Of a DNA stretch of 64,000 bases, positions 51,476-60,713 are shown piece by piece (within the stretch, counting starts at the first letter, position 1; each line of letters opens with the position of its first letter). The notes beneath the pieces are model-generated. The model did not search any database, was not told the origin of the DNA, and worked only from the letters and a program-made list of their open reading frames with translations. Made by a program: the position numbers and the translations under genes. The DNA is from Cedecea neteri (GTDB lineage Bacteria > Pseudomonadota > Gammaproteobacteria > Enterobacterales > Enterobacteriaceae), in the NCBI RefSeq assembly GCF_000758305.1, contig NZ_CP009458.1:1550001-1614000 (forward strand), written 5' to 3'.

Positions 51476-51937
51476 ATGATGAATCGAGTTATTGCATTAC
51501 CTGAAGAAGCGGCAACGTTAGCGCTGGGCGAGCGCCTCGCAAAGGCCTGTGAGGGCGCGACGGTGATTTACCTTTATGGCGACCTCGGCGCGGGTAAAAC
51601 CACCTTTAGCCGCGGCTTTTTACAGGCGCTGGGGCACAAGGGCAACGTTAAAAGCCCAACGTATACATTAGTTGAGCCGTATCAACTTGATAACCTGATG
51701 GTTTATCACTTTGACTTGTATCGCCTGGCTGACCCGGAAGAGCTTGAGTTTATGGGGATCCGTGACTACTTCACCAACGATGCAATTTGCCTGGTGGAAT
51801 GGCCGCAGCAGGGGACAGGTGTGCTCCCGGACCCGGATGTCGAAATTCACCTGAGCTACGAGGCGCAAGGTCGCGAAGCGCGCATTGCCGCCGTTTCCTC
51901 ATCTGGTGAAGCGTTACTGGCGCGGTTAGCCAAATAG
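51476..51937 (+). CDS. tsaE: tRNA t6A synthesis ATPase TsaE
   Basis: ATPase partner of TsaB-TsaD in making the threonylcarbamoyladenosine (t6A) modification of ANN-decoding tRNAs; essential. 153 residues with Walker A LYGDLGAGKTT (about residues 34-44) and VEWPQQG near the Walker B end. The start is the first of two tandem ATGs as in E. coli. Four bases after nnr. Confidence 0.95.
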   Translation: MMNRVIALPEEAATLALGERLAKACEGATVIYLYGDLGAGKTTFSRGFLQALGHKGNVKSPTYTLVEPYQLDNLMVYHFDLYRLADPEELEFMGIRDYFTNDAICLVEWPQQGTGVLPDPDVEIHLSYEAQGREARIAAVSSSGEALLARLAK

Positions 51938-51950
51938 CAAGGATGACGGG

Positions 51951-53282
51951 ATGATCTATCGCGTGAAAGGTTGGTTGATGGCCGGATTCCTGCTGCTGTG
52001 CTCTGTACAAGCGGGAGCGGCAGCACTGTCGGATATTCAGGTTTCTAACGGTGAGAATCAGGCTCGTATCACTTTTAGTTTTATGGGCGACCCGGAATAC
52101 ACTTTTTCACAGGATAATAAGCGAAGCGTTGCGCTGGATATCAAACAAACCGGCGTGATTCGCGGGCTTCCCTTGCAGTTTAGCGGCAGTAATCTGGTGA
52201 AAAGCATCAGCGCCGGGCAGCCAAAAGACGATCAATCTTTGCGTCTGGTCGTCGATTTAACCCAGCCAGGCAAAACCCGTGCCGTGAAACAGCAAAACGG
52301 GGCCAGCTATACCGTTATCTTTACGATCAATGCTGATGCTCCACCGCCTCCACCTCCGCCGCCAGTTGTGGCTAAGCGCGTTGAACCAGTTACCCCCGTT
52401 CAGGCTCCTGATCCGGCTCGTAATCCCTTTAAGCCTCAGCAGGTCACCGGCGTGATAGGTTCTAATACCGTGACTCGCCCGGCGGCTCGTGCCAAAAACA
52501 GCGGCCCGTCGGATACCGTTGTGGTTGCCATTGACGCCGGTCACGGCGGTCAGGATCCCGGTGCGATTGGCCCTAGTGGTACGCAGGAAAAGAACGTCAC
52601 TATTTCTATCGCGCGGAAGCTGAAAGCCTTGTTGAACGATGACCCGATGTTCCGTGGTGTGCTGACTCGCGATGGGGATTACTTTATCTCGGTCATGGGG
52701 CGTTCAGACGTAGCGCGTAAGCAGAATGCAAATCTGCTGGTGTCTATTCATGCGGATGCAGCGCCGAATCGCGATGCCACTGGCGCATCCGTCTGGGTGC
52801 TTTCTAACCGCCGTGCGAACAGTGAAATGGCGGGCTGGCTGGAGCAGCATGAGAAGCAATCTGAGTTGCTGGGCGGAGCGGGAGATGTGCTGGCAAACAG
52901 CCAGGCCGATCCCTACCTGAGCCAGGCTGTGCTGGATTTGCAGTTCGGTCATTCTCAGCGGGTCGGGTATGATGTGGCGACTAAAGTGCTGGCTCAGCTG
53001 CAGCGTGTAGGCTCTTTACATAAGCGCCGCCCGGAACACGCGAGCCTGGGCGTGCTGCGTTCACCGGATATTCCTTCTCTGTTGGTTGAAACTGGCTTCA
53101 TCAGCAACAGTTCCGAAGAGCGCTTGCTTGGCAGCGACACTTACCAGCAGCAAATAGCTCAGGCCATTTATGAGGGGCTGCGGAACTATTTCCGCGAGCA
53201 CCCGCTGCAGTCTGCTCCATCGAATGAGCAAACTGCCCATAGCCAACTGGGTTCGCCGCAGCAGGTCGCGGTGACCAACTAA
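51951..53282 (+). CDS. amiB: N-acetylmuramoyl-L-alanine amidase AmiB
   Basis: Periplasmic zinc amidase that splits septal peptidoglycan during cell separation, activated by EnvC. 443 residues: signal peptide (LMAGFLLLCSVQAGAAA), AMIN domain (about 30-125), a proline-run linker (PPPPPPPP) and the Amidase_3 domain from about residue 190 (VVAIDAGHGGQDPGAIG ... LLVSIHADAAP ... LVETGFISN), which provides the zinc ligands and catalytic glutamate. Confidence 0.95.
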   Translation: MIYRVKGWLMAGFLLLCSVQAGAAALSDIQVSNGENQARITFSFMGDPEYTFSQDNKRSVALDIKQTGVIRGLPLQFSGSNLVKSISAGQPKDDQSLRLVVDLTQPGKTRAVKQQNGASYTVIFTINADAPPPPPPPPVVAKRVEPVTPVQAPDPARNPFKPQQVTGVIGSNTVTRPAARAKNSGPSDTVVVAIDAGHGGQDPGAIGPSGTQEKNVTISIARKLKALLNDDPMFRGVLTRDGDYFISVMGRSDVARKQNANLLVSIHADAAPNRDATGASVWVLSNRRANSEMAGWLEQHEKQSELLGGAGDVLANSQADPYLSQAVLDLQFGHSQRVGYDVATKVLAQLQRVGSLHKRRPEHASLGVLRSPDIPSLLVETGFISNSSEERLLGSDTYQQQIAQAIYEGLRNYFREHPLQSAPSNEQTAHSQLGSPQQVAVTN

Positions 53283-53291
53283 GGAGATAAC

Positions 53292-55169
53292 ATGCCGATT
53301 CAGGTTCTGCCGCCGCAGCTTGCGAACCAGATCGCCGCTGGCGAGGTTGTAGAGCGTCCTGCGTCGGTAGTGAAAGAGCTGGTTGAGAACAGTCTTGATG
53401 CCGGGGCCACACGCATAGATATCGACATTGAGCGTGGTGGCGCGAAGCTCATTCGTATTCGGGACAACGGCTGCGGCATCAAGCAGCAGGAGCTGGCACT
53501 GGCGCTGGCTCGCCATGCCACCAGTAAAATTGCCTCGCTTGATGACCTGGAGGCCATTATCAGTCTCGGGTTTCGCGGCGAAGCGCTGGCAAGCATCAGC
53601 TCCGTTTCCCGCCTGACCCTGACATCGCGTACCGCAGAACAAAGTGAAGCCTGGCAGGCCTATGCTGAAGGGCGTGACCAGGCTGTGACGGTCAAACCAG
53701 CCGCGCACCCTGTCGGGACGACGCTTGAAGTGCTCGATCTGTTTTACAACACGCCCGCGCGCCGTAAGTTCATGCGTACCGAAAAAACCGAATTTAATCA
53801 TATTGATGAAGTGGTGCGCCGCATCGCGCTTGCGCGGTTTGACGTTTCTATCACGCTCAATCACAACGGCAAAATGATCCGCCAGTACCGTGCCGTTCAG
53901 GAAGGTGCGCCACGCGAGCGTCGCCTGGGGGCCATTTGCGGTACGCCATTTCTCGAACAGGCGCTGGCCATTGAGTGGCAGCACGGTGATTTGACGCTAC
54001 GTGGCTGGGTTGCTGAGCCTTCTGCAACCACTTCGGCCCTGGCGGAGATCCAATATTGTTATGTTAACGGGCGCATGATGCGCGACCGCTTAATTAACCA
54101 TGCGATTCGCCAGGCCTGTGAAGACAAATTGGGTGTGGATCAGCAGCCGGCCTTTGTGCTGTATCTGGAGATCGATCCGCACCAGGTGGACGTTAACGTT
54201 CACCCGGCGAAGCATGAGGTGCGTTTCCATCAGTCACGGCTGGTGCATGACTTTATCTATCAGGGTGTGATCAGCGTATTTCAGCAGCAGGGTGAGAACG
54301 CCCTGGCGTTGGAAGAAACGGCGGAAACGCCCGTTGAACGTTGGCAGCCGGAAAACCGTGTTGCCGCAGGGCGCAATCAGTTTGCCACGCCAGCCGTCGC
54401 GCGTGAGCCCCGTGAGGCTGCGACAAGGCAGAGTTCGCCTACATCGGGCAGCGGTGGCCGTCCAGCCGGGGCCGGAGTCACACCGCTTTGGCCACATGCA
54501 GCACCTGGCTATCAAAAGCAGCAGGGTGCCCTTTATCATCAGTTGCTTGAGACGCCCGACGTCGAGCCCAAACCTGCCGATCGTGCTGAAGAGCCGGCTG
54601 CGTTAGAGGGACATTCGCAAAGTTTTGGCCGGGTGTTAACGGTTTTACCGCCGGATAAAGCTTTGCTGGAGCGACAGGGCAAACTTTCGCTGCTTTCGCT
54701 GGTGGTTGCTGAACGGTGGCTAAAACAGGCTCAACTGGCGCCGGGGAGTGAAGGTCTGCGTGCTCAGCCGCTGCTGATTCCGCTGCGGCTGAAAGTCAGT
54801 CGCGAAGAACATGACGTATTGGTTAAATATCAGGCGCTTTTGAAAGAAATGGGCATTGAGTTTGATACTGATGCCCGGCAGATAACAATTCGCACGGTAC
54901 CTTTACCTTTACGCAAACAAAATTTACAAATCTTGATTCACGAACTGCCAGGATACCTGGCGCAACAGGCGGACGTTTCGGCGGGCCAGCTGGCTTTGTG
55001 GATTGCTCGTCATTTGGCAAGCGATCACGAACAGTGGAGTCAGGCTCAGGCGATCACCCTGCTGGCAGACGTAGAACGTCTTTGCCCGCAGTTGGTGAAA
55101 TCCCCCCCCGGCGGTTTGCTGCAACCTGTTGATTTACAATCGGCGATGAACGCCCTGAAAGATGACTGA
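53292..55169 (+). CDS. mutL: DNA mismatch repair protein MutL
   Basis: Links MutS mismatch recognition to MutH and UvrD. 625 residues: N-terminal GHKL ATPase with ENSLDAGATRIDI, DNGCGI and GFRGEALASIS (about 35-105), a non-conserved proline/glycine-rich linker (about 340-430), and a C-terminal dimerisation domain without the endonuclease metal motif, as in MutH-bearing enterics. AAGGAG precedes the ATG. It overlaps miaA by eight bases. Confidence 0.96.
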   Translation: MPIQVLPPQLANQIAAGEVVERPASVVKELVENSLDAGATRIDIDIERGGAKLIRIRDNGCGIKQQELALALARHATSKIASLDDLEAIISLGFRGEALASISSVSRLTLTSRTAEQSEAWQAYAEGRDQAVTVKPAAHPVGTTLEVLDLFYNTPARRKFMRTEKTEFNHIDEVVRRIALARFDVSITLNHNGKMIRQYRAVQEGAPRERRLGAICGTPFLEQALAIEWQHGDLTLRGWVAEPSATTSALAEIQYCYVNGRMMRDRLINHAIRQACEDKLGVDQQPAFVLYLEIDPHQVDVNVHPAKHEVRFHQSRLVHDFIYQGVISVFQQQGENALALEETAETPVERWQPENRVAAGRNQFATPAVAREPREAATRQSSPTSGSGGRPAGAGVTPLWPHAAPGYQKQQGALYHQLLETPDVEPKPADRAEEPAALEGHSQSFGRVLTVLPPDKALLERQGKLSLLSLVVAERWLKQAQLAPGSEGLRAQPLLIPLRLKVSREEHDVLVKYQALLKEMGIEFDTDARQITIRTVPLPLRKQNLQILIHELPGYLAQQADVSAGQLALWIARHLASDHEQWSQAQAITLLADVERLCPQLVKSPPGGLLQPVDLQSAMNALKDD

Positions 55170-56106
55170 AGATAAAAAAAGGCCACAGGCGATTTTTTTA
55201 ATGGGGCCAACGGCCTCAGGCAAGACGGCACTTGCTATTAATTTGCGTAAAACTTTGCCGGTAGAGTTGATAAGCGTGGATTCGGCCCTCATCTATCGTG
55301 GAATGGATGTCGGTACCGCTAAGCCAACGGAACAAGAGCTCGCCCAGGCGCCTCACCGGTTACTGGACCTGCTTGACCCGGCTCAGGCGTACTCTGCGGC
55401 AGATTTTCGCCGCGATGCGCTGGCCGAGATGGCTGAAATTACCGCCGCCGGGCGTATTCCGCTGCTGGTCGGCGGGACTATGCTCTATTTTAAAGCGCTG
55501 CTGGAAGGGCTTTCGCCACTGCCGTCGGCGAACCCGGAAGTCAGGGCAAAGATAGAGCAACAGGCGGCAGAGCAAGGGTGGAATGCGTTGCATCGTCAAC
55601 TGGAAGAAATCGATCCCGTTGCCGCTGCCCGGATTCATCCAAATGATCCGCAAAGGCTTTCCCGGGCACTGGAAGTTTTTTTCATTTCGGGTAAAACTTT
55701 AACGGAACTGACGCAAACGTCAGGAGAAGCTCTGCCGTATCAGGTGCATCAGTTCGCCATCGCCCCGGCGAGCCGTGAACTGCTCCATCAGCGAATTGAG
55801 CAGCGTTTTCATCAGATGTTAGCTTCAGGTTTTGAAGCAGAAGTGCGGGCGCTTTTTGCTCGCGGAGATTTGCATACGGAGATGCCTTCCATCCGTTGTG
55901 TGGGCTACCGCCAGATGTGGTCTTATTTGGCCGGTGAAACGTCATACGATGAGATGGTTTATCGAGGTATTTGCGCGACGCGTCAATTGGCTAAGCGCCA
56001 GATGACCTGGCTGCGTGGCTGGGAAGGTGTTCACTGGTTAGACAGTGAAAAACCAGAGCAGGCATACAGCGAAGTGCTACAGGTTGTTAGTGCGAAGCAT
56101 GGGTGA
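55162..56106 (+). CDS. miaA: tRNA dimethylallyltransferase
   Basis: Adds a dimethylallyl group to A37 of tRNAs reading U-starting codons. 314 residues with P-loop LMGPTASGKTALA (about residues 12-24), DSALIYRGMDVGTAKP and the C-terminal RQLAKRQMTWLR motif. The start lies inside the end of mutL, so translation is coupled. Confidence 0.96.
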   Translation: MTEDKKRPQAIFLMGPTASGKTALAINLRKTLPVELISVDSALIYRGMDVGTAKPTEQELAQAPHRLLDLLDPAQAYSAADFRRDALAEMAEITAAGRIPLLVGGTMLYFKALLEGLSPLPSANPEVRAKIEQQAAEQGWNALHRQLEEIDPVAAARIHPNDPQRLSRALEVFFISGKTLTELTQTSGEALPYQVHQFAIAPASRELLHQRIEQRFHQMLASGFEAEVRALFARGDLHTEMPSIRCVGYRQMWSYLAGETSYDEMVYRGICATRQLAKRQMTWLRGWEGVHWLDSEKPEQAYSEVLQVVSAKHG

Positions 56107-56207
56107 ATGTGTACAATTGAATCGTCAGCGTGCGCAAATTTTTACGCAGTTTTTCAGAGCTAATCGCTCTTGAGTGACAAACAACAAACATATAAGGAAA
56201 AGATAGA

Positions 56208-56519
56208 ATGGCTAAGGGGCAATCTTTACAAGATCCGTTCTTGAACGCACTGCGTCGTGAACGTGTTCCAGTTTCTATTTATTTGGTGAATGGTATTAAG
56301 CTGCAAGGGCAAATTGAGTCTTTCGATCAGTTCGTGATCCTGTTGAAAAACACGGTCAGCCAGATGGTCTATAAGCACGCGATTTCTACCGTTGTTCCGT
56401 CTCGTCCGGTTTCTCATCATAGCAATAACACCGGCACCGGCGGTTCTGGCGGCTACCATCACGGCGGCAGCGCTCAGGCTGGTTCTGCGCCGCAACAAGA
56501 CAGCGAAGAAACCGAATAA
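56208..56519 (+). CDS. hfq: RNA chaperone Hfq
   Basis: Hexameric Sm-like protein that pairs small RNAs with mRNAs. 103 residues: the Sm core (about 7-66) is identical to E. coli in the parts I recall (QDPFLNALRRERVPVSIYLVNGIKLQGQIESF and YKHAISTVVPSRP). The disordered C-terminal tail is glycine- and histidine-rich and ends in acidic DSEETE. TAAGGA precedes the ATG. The 101-base gap after miaA likely holds hfq promoters. Confidence 0.97.
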   Translation: MAKGQSLQDPFLNALRRERVPVSIYLVNGIKLQGQIESFDQFVILLKNTVSQMVYKHAISTVVPSRPVSHHSNNTGTGGSGGYHHGGSAQAGSAPQQDSEETE

Positions 56520-56543
56520 GGTTGCTTGCTGTTTTCCCGGTCG

Positions 56544-56580
56544 GGGGACCAGTTCAGCTGCGTTCCCCGCTGGTCTTTTT
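56544..56580 (+). terminator. Attenuator between hfq and hflX
   Basis: GGGACCAG (with GGGGA upstream) pairs with CTGGTC, followed by TTTTTGAG. It sits directly before the hflX ribosome site and would limit read-through, which fits the higher output of hfq than hflX. Confidence 0.7.
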
Positions 56581-56594
56581 GAGAGGTTATACGC

Positions 56595-57875
56595 TTGTTT
56601 GACCGTTATGATGCCGGTGAGCAGGCGGTACTGGTTCACATCTATTTTTCGCAAGACAAAGACATGGAAGACCTGGCGGAGTTTGAATCCCTGGTCTCTT
56701 CAGCCGGTGTCGAAGCACTGCAGGTGGTAACCGGTAGCCGCAAGTCCCCGCACCCAAAGTATTTCGTAGGTGAAGGCAAAGCCGTTGAGATTGCCGAGGC
56801 CGTTAAGGCCACTGGGGCGTCGGTTGTGCTGTTTGATCATGCGTTATCCCCCGCCCAGGAACGTAACCTGGAAGCCCTGTGCCAGTGCCGTGTTATCGAT
56901 CGCACCGGGTTAATTTTAGATATTTTTGCCCAACGTGCACGTACCCATGAGGGTAAATTGCAGGTTGAGCTGGCCCAGCTTCGCCATTTGGCTACACGCC
57001 TGGTACGCGGCTGGACCCACCTTGAGCGCCAGAAAGGCGGGATCGGTTTACGCGGTCCGGGGGAAACCCAGCTCGAGACGGACCGTCGTCTGCTGCGCAA
57101 TCGTATTATGCTGATCCTCTCGCGTTTAGAACGCGTGGAAAAACAGCGCGAGCAGGGGCGGCGTTCACGTAATAAAGCAGATGTGCCAACGATTTCATTG
57201 GTGGGCTACACCAACGCCGGCAAATCTACGCTATTTAATAGAATTACCGCGGCCGATGTTTATGCCGCGGATCAGCTATTTGCCACACTCGATCCTACAC
57301 TGCGCCGTATTGACGTCGCCGATGTGGGCGAAACCGTGCTGGCAGATACTGTCGGTTTTATTCGCCACCTGCCGCATGATTTGGTAGCGGCGTTTAAAGC
57401 CACTTTGCAGGAGACACGTCAGGCCACGCTGTTGTTACACGTGATTGACGCGGCCGACTTCCGGATGCAGGAAAACATTGCAGCAGTCGATACCGTACTG
57501 GAAGAGATTGAGGCGAATGAAATTCCTACGCTGTTGGTCATGAATAAAATCGATGCGTTGGATGAGTTTGAGCCGCGTATTGACAGGAACGACGAGAATG
57601 TGCCGATCCGGGTCTGGCTTTCCGCACAGACCGGTGCCGGTGTCCCACTGCTTTTCCAGGCTCTGACGGAGCGTTTGTCTGGTGAAATTGCGCAGCATAC
57701 GCTGCGTTTACCCCCTCAGGCAGGGCGTTTGCGGAGCCGTTTTTATCAGCTTCAGGCAATAGAAAAAGAGTGGACAGAGGAAGACGGCTGCGTGGGGTTA
57801 GAAGTCCGTATGCCTATCGTGGACTGGCGTCGCCTTTGTAAACAAGAACCGGCACTCGCGGATTACATCGTTTAG
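56595..57875 (+). CDS. hflX: Ribosome-rescue GTPase HflX
   Basis: GTPase that splits stalled or stress-damaged 70S ribosomes. 426 residues: N-terminal HflX domain with FVGEGKAVEIAEAV and RGPGETQLETDRR, then the G domain with GYTNAGKSTLF (about 203-213), DTVGF and MNKIDAL. It begins with TTG (56595) preceded by GAGAGG. The hflK gene follows after an ERIC element. Confidence 0.95.
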   Translation: MFDRYDAGEQAVLVHIYFSQDKDMEDLAEFESLVSSAGVEALQVVTGSRKSPHPKYFVGEGKAVEIAEAVKATGASVVLFDHALSPAQERNLEALCQCRVIDRTGLILDIFAQRARTHEGKLQVELAQLRHLATRLVRGWTHLERQKGGIGLRGPGETQLETDRRLLRNRIMLILSRLERVEKQREQGRRSRNKADVPTISLVGYTNAGKSTLFNRITAADVYAADQLFATLDPTLRRIDVADVGETVLADTVGFIRHLPHDLVAAFKATLQETRQATLLLHVIDAADFRMQENIAAVDTVLEEIEANEIPTLLVMNKIDALDEFEPRIDRNDENVPIRVWLSAQTGAGVPLLFQALTERLSGEIAQHTLRLPPQAGRLRSRFYQLQAIEKEWTEEDGCVGLEVRMPIVDWRRLCKQEPALADYIV

Positions 57876-57894
57876 ATGTCATCAGACTGGTTCA

Positions 57895-58021
57895 TATACC
57901 CTAAATAATTCGAGTTGCAGGCAGGCGACAAGAGCGAGAGTCCCAAGGAGCATAGCTAACTATGTGACTGGGGTGAGCGGGCGCAGCCAACGCACCTGCG
58001 GCTTTAAGTATGACGGGTATA
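57895..58021. repeat. ERIC element
   Basis: A 127-bp enterobacterial repetitive intergenic consensus element, bounded by TATACCC and GGGTATA inverted ends. Inside are the diagnostic strings GAGTTGCAGGCAGGCGAC and TGTGACTGGGGTGAGCG, the latter matching the ERIC2 primer site. Full length equals the ERIC consensus. It lies between hflX and hflK, where it is transcribed and can fold into a long hairpin. Confidence 0.92.
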
Positions 58022-58084
58022 AATGTCCTGAAGACTATTTCCCCCTCGGGGGATATCACCGCACAACAAATATGGAGCATAAAC

Positions 58085-59344
58085 ATGGCGTGGAATCAGC
58101 CCGGTAATAACGGACAGGACCGCGACCCGTGGGGAAGCAGCAAGCCTGGCGGCGACTCTGGGGGTAACAAAGGAGGGCGTGATCAGGGGCCACCTGATCT
58201 GGATGATATCTTCCGCAAACTGAGCAAAAAGCTCGGCGGCCTTGGCGGCGGGAAAAGCGGTGGCAGCGGCGGTGGTAATGCATCGCAGGGGCCGGGCAAT
58301 CCTATTGGCGGTCGTGTGGTCGGTATTGTTGCCGCTGCAGCGGTCATTATCTGGGCTGCAACCGGGTTCTATACCATTAAAGAAGCCGAACGCGGTGTTG
58401 TGACCCGCTTTGGTAAATTCAGTCATCTGGTTGAACCGGGTCTGAACTGGAAACCGACGTTTATCGACAGCGTTCAGGCAGTGAACGTTGAGTCGGTACG
58501 TGAACTTGCAGCGTCCGGTGTGATGCTGACTTCTGACGAAAACGTCGTGCGCGTTGAGATGAACGTGCAGTACCGCGTGACCGATCCACAGCGCTATCTG
58601 TTCAGCGTGACCAGTGCGGATGACAGCCTGCGTCAGGCCACCGACAGCGCGCTGCGCGGCGTTATCGGCAAATACACTATGGATAAGATCTTGACAGAAG
58701 GTCGTACCGTGATTCGTAGCGATACCCAGCGTGAGCTTGAAGAAACCATCAAGCCTTACAACATGGGTATCACGCTGCTGGACGTAAACTTCCAGACGGC
58801 ACGTCCGCCGGAAGAAGTTAAGGCCGCCTTTGATGATGCGATTGCCGCTCGTGAAAACGAACAGCAGTACATCCGTGAAGCGGAAGCTTACAGCAACGAA
58901 GTACAGCCGCGTGCAAACGGCCAGGCTCAACGTATTCTGGAAGAAGCGCGTGCTTATAAAGCACAGACCGTTCTGGAAGCGCAGGGTGAAGTGGCTCGCT
59001 TCGCGAAGATGCTGCCAGAATATAAAGCCGCACCGCAAATCACCCGCGAGCGTCTGTATATCGAGACCATGGAAAAAGTCCTTAGCCACACCCGTAAAGT
59101 GCTGGTTAACGATAAAGGTGGCAACCTGATGGTGCTGCCGTTGGATCAGATGTTGAAGGGCGGCGCTCAGCAGCCGGCCGCAAAGAGCGATAACAGCGCA
59201 GCGAACAATTTGCTGCGTCTGCCGCCAGCGTCCAGCTCAAGCAGCAGTGCCAGCACCTCTTCGTCCTCCTCGAGTGGCGATATCATGGATCAGCGTCGTG
59301 CTAACGCACTGCGCAACGATACCCAGCGCGTAGGGAGTGAATAA
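58085..59344 (+). CDS. hflK: FtsH protease modulator HflK
   Basis: Inner-membrane SPFH protein that with HflC encloses FtsH and tunes its proteolysis. 419 residues: glycine-rich cytoplasmic N-terminus (SKKLGGLGGGKSGGSGGG), one membrane helix (about 77-98), the SPFH domain, and a serine-rich periplasmic tail. The start at 58085 (MAWNQPGNNGQD) matches E. coli; the longer frame runs into the ERIC element and is rejected. Confidence 0.96.
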   Translation: MAWNQPGNNGQDRDPWGSSKPGGDSGGNKGGRDQGPPDLDDIFRKLSKKLGGLGGGKSGGSGGGNASQGPGNPIGGRVVGIVAAAAVIIWAATGFYTIKEAERGVVTRFGKFSHLVEPGLNWKPTFIDSVQAVNVESVRELAASGVMLTSDENVVRVEMNVQYRVTDPQRYLFSVTSADDSLRQATDSALRGVIGKYTMDKILTEGRTVIRSDTQRELEETIKPYNMGITLLDVNFQTARPPEEVKAAFDDAIAARENEQQYIREAEAYSNEVQPRANGQAQRILEEARAYKAQTVLEAQGEVARFAKMLPEYKAAPQITRERLYIETMEKVLSHTRKVLVNDKGGNLMVLPLDQMLKGGAQQPAAKSDNSAANNLLRLPPASSSSSSASTSSSSSSGDIMDQRRANALRNDTQRVGSE

Positions 59345-59346
59345 CG

Positions 59347-60351
59347 ATGCGTAAGTCTTTTGTTGCAGTAATTATCATCGTGCTGGTCGTGATCTACACC
59401 TCGCTGTTCGTGGTGCATGAGGGCGAGCGCGGCATTACATTACGCTTCGGCAAAGTTCTGCGTGATGACGAAAACAAACCGGTCGTGTATGAGCCGGGTC
59501 TGCACTTCAAGATCCCGTTCATTGAGACCGTGAAAACCCTGGATGCTCGTATCCAGACGATGGACAACCAGGCCGATCGCTTTGTAACCAAAGAGAAGAA
59601 GGACCTGATTGTTGACTCCTACATCAAGTGGCGTATCAGCGACTTCAGCCGTTACTACCTTGCTACTGGCGGTGGTGATGTTTCTCAGGCAGAAGTGCTG
59701 CTGAAACGTAAGTTCAGTGACCGTCTGCGTTCTGAAATTGGTCGTCTGGATGTGAAAGACATCGTGACCGATTCCCGTGGTCGCCTGACGCTGGACGTCC
59801 GTGACGCTTTGAACTCCGGTTCTGCGGGCACGGATGATGAAGTTGCTACGCCGGCAGCGGATGATGCTATTGCGTCTGCCGCAGCGCGCGTAACTCAGGA
59901 AACCAACGGCAAAGTGCCGGTGGTTAACCCGAACAGTATGGCGGCGCTGGGTATTGAAGTTGTGGACGTGCGTATCAAGCAGATTAACCTGCCTGCTGAG
60001 GTGTCCGAGGCGATTTACAACCGTATGCGCGCAGAGCGTGAAGCGGTTGCCCGTCGTCACCGTTCACAGGGCCAGGAAGAAGCTGAGAAGCTGCGTGCAA
60101 CTGCAGACTACGAAGTTACCCGTACGCTGGCAGAAGCCGAGCGTGAAGGGCGTATCTCTCGTGGTGAAGGTGATGCTGAAGCCGCGAAGCTGTTTGCTGA
60201 TGCGTTTAGCCAGGATCCAGACTTCTACGCCTTTATCCGTAGCCTGCGCGCTTATGAAGCCAGCTTCCAGTCTAATCAGGATATTATGGTGCTGAGCCCG
60301 GACAGCGACTTCTTCCGCTACATGAAAACGCCAGCAAATAGCGCACGCTAA
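59347..60351 (+). CDS. hflC: FtsH protease modulator HflC
   Basis: Partner of HflK. 334 residues: N-terminal membrane anchor (FVAVIIIVLVVIYTSLFVV), SPFH domain (GERGITLRFGKVLRD) and a coiled-coil C-terminal part rich in AEAERE repeats. It starts two bases after hflK. A strong terminator follows. Confidence 0.96.
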   Translation: MRKSFVAVIIIVLVVIYTSLFVVHEGERGITLRFGKVLRDDENKPVVYEPGLHFKIPFIETVKTLDARIQTMDNQADRFVTKEKKDLIVDSYIKWRISDFSRYYLATGGGDVSQAEVLLKRKFSDRLRSEIGRLDVKDIVTDSRGRLTLDVRDALNSGSAGTDDEVATPAADDAIASAAARVTQETNGKVPVVNPNSMAALGIEVVDVRIKQINLPAEVSEAIYNRMRAEREAVARRHRSQGQEEAEKLRATADYEVTRTLAEAEREGRISRGEGDAEAAKLFADAFSQDPDFYAFIRSLRAYEASFQSNQDIMVLSPDSDFFRYMKTPANSAR

Positions 60352-60367
60352 TTGCTGAGTAATTTGA

Positions 60368-60394
60368 AAGAGCCGGTTTACCGGCTCTTTTTTT
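60368..60394 (+). terminator. Terminator after hflC
   Basis: AGAGCCGGT pairs with ACCGGCTCT, followed by TTTTTT. It ends the hfl transcript before yjeT. Confidence 0.88.
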
Positions 60395-60413
60395 ATGCCC
60401 GCAAAGGATGATT

Positions 60414-60611
60414 ATGAATTCAACAATCTGGCTGGCGCTTGCGCTGGTTTTGGTACTCGAAGGCCTGGGGCCAATGCTGTATCCGCGCATTTGGCGGCGA
60501 ATGATTCTGGCTATGGCACAATTGCCGGACACACTACTGCGTCGTTTTGGCGGTGGTCTTGTGGTTGCTGGCATCGTGATCTACTACATGTTGAGTCGCG
60601 CAAGTAGCTGA
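60414..60611 (+). CDS. yjeT: Small membrane protein YjeT (DUF2065)
   Basis: A 65-residue inner-membrane protein with two hydrophobic segments (residues 3-22, LALALVLVLEGLGPMLYP, and 44-60, GGLVVAGIVIYYML). It is close to E. coli YjeT in sequence and length. The start at 60414 (MNSTIW) has AAGGATG in front. Function is unknown. It lies between hflC and purA, as in E. coli. Confidence 0.9.
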   Translation: MNSTIWLALALVLVLEGLGPMLYPRIWRRMILAMAQLPDTLLRRFGGGLVVAGIVIYYMLSRASS

Positions 60612-60691
60612 GTGAAATTTATCCGGCAGAAACTGATTTTGTATACTAAAAGGGCTGTTCATCTGAGAAACCGATGGTAGAATCCATTTTT

Positions 60692-60707
60692 AAGCAAACG
60701 GTGATTT
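60692..60707 (+). promoter_or_regulatory. Possible PurR site before purA
   Basis: AAGCAAACGGTGATTT overlaps the purA leader and matches the CGCAAACG-type half of the PurR operator. E. coli purA is PurR-regulated through sites in this region. The match is partial. Confidence 0.4.
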
Positions 60708-60713
60708 TGAAAA

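Noticed and set aside
53061..53984. 307-codon frame antisense to amiB/mutL
   Set aside because: It is a shadow of two well conserved genes without any protein family signal.
58004..59089. 361-codon frame antisense to hflK
   Set aside because: hflK is conserved on the plus strand; the antisense frame is His/Arg-rich and crosses into the ERIC element.
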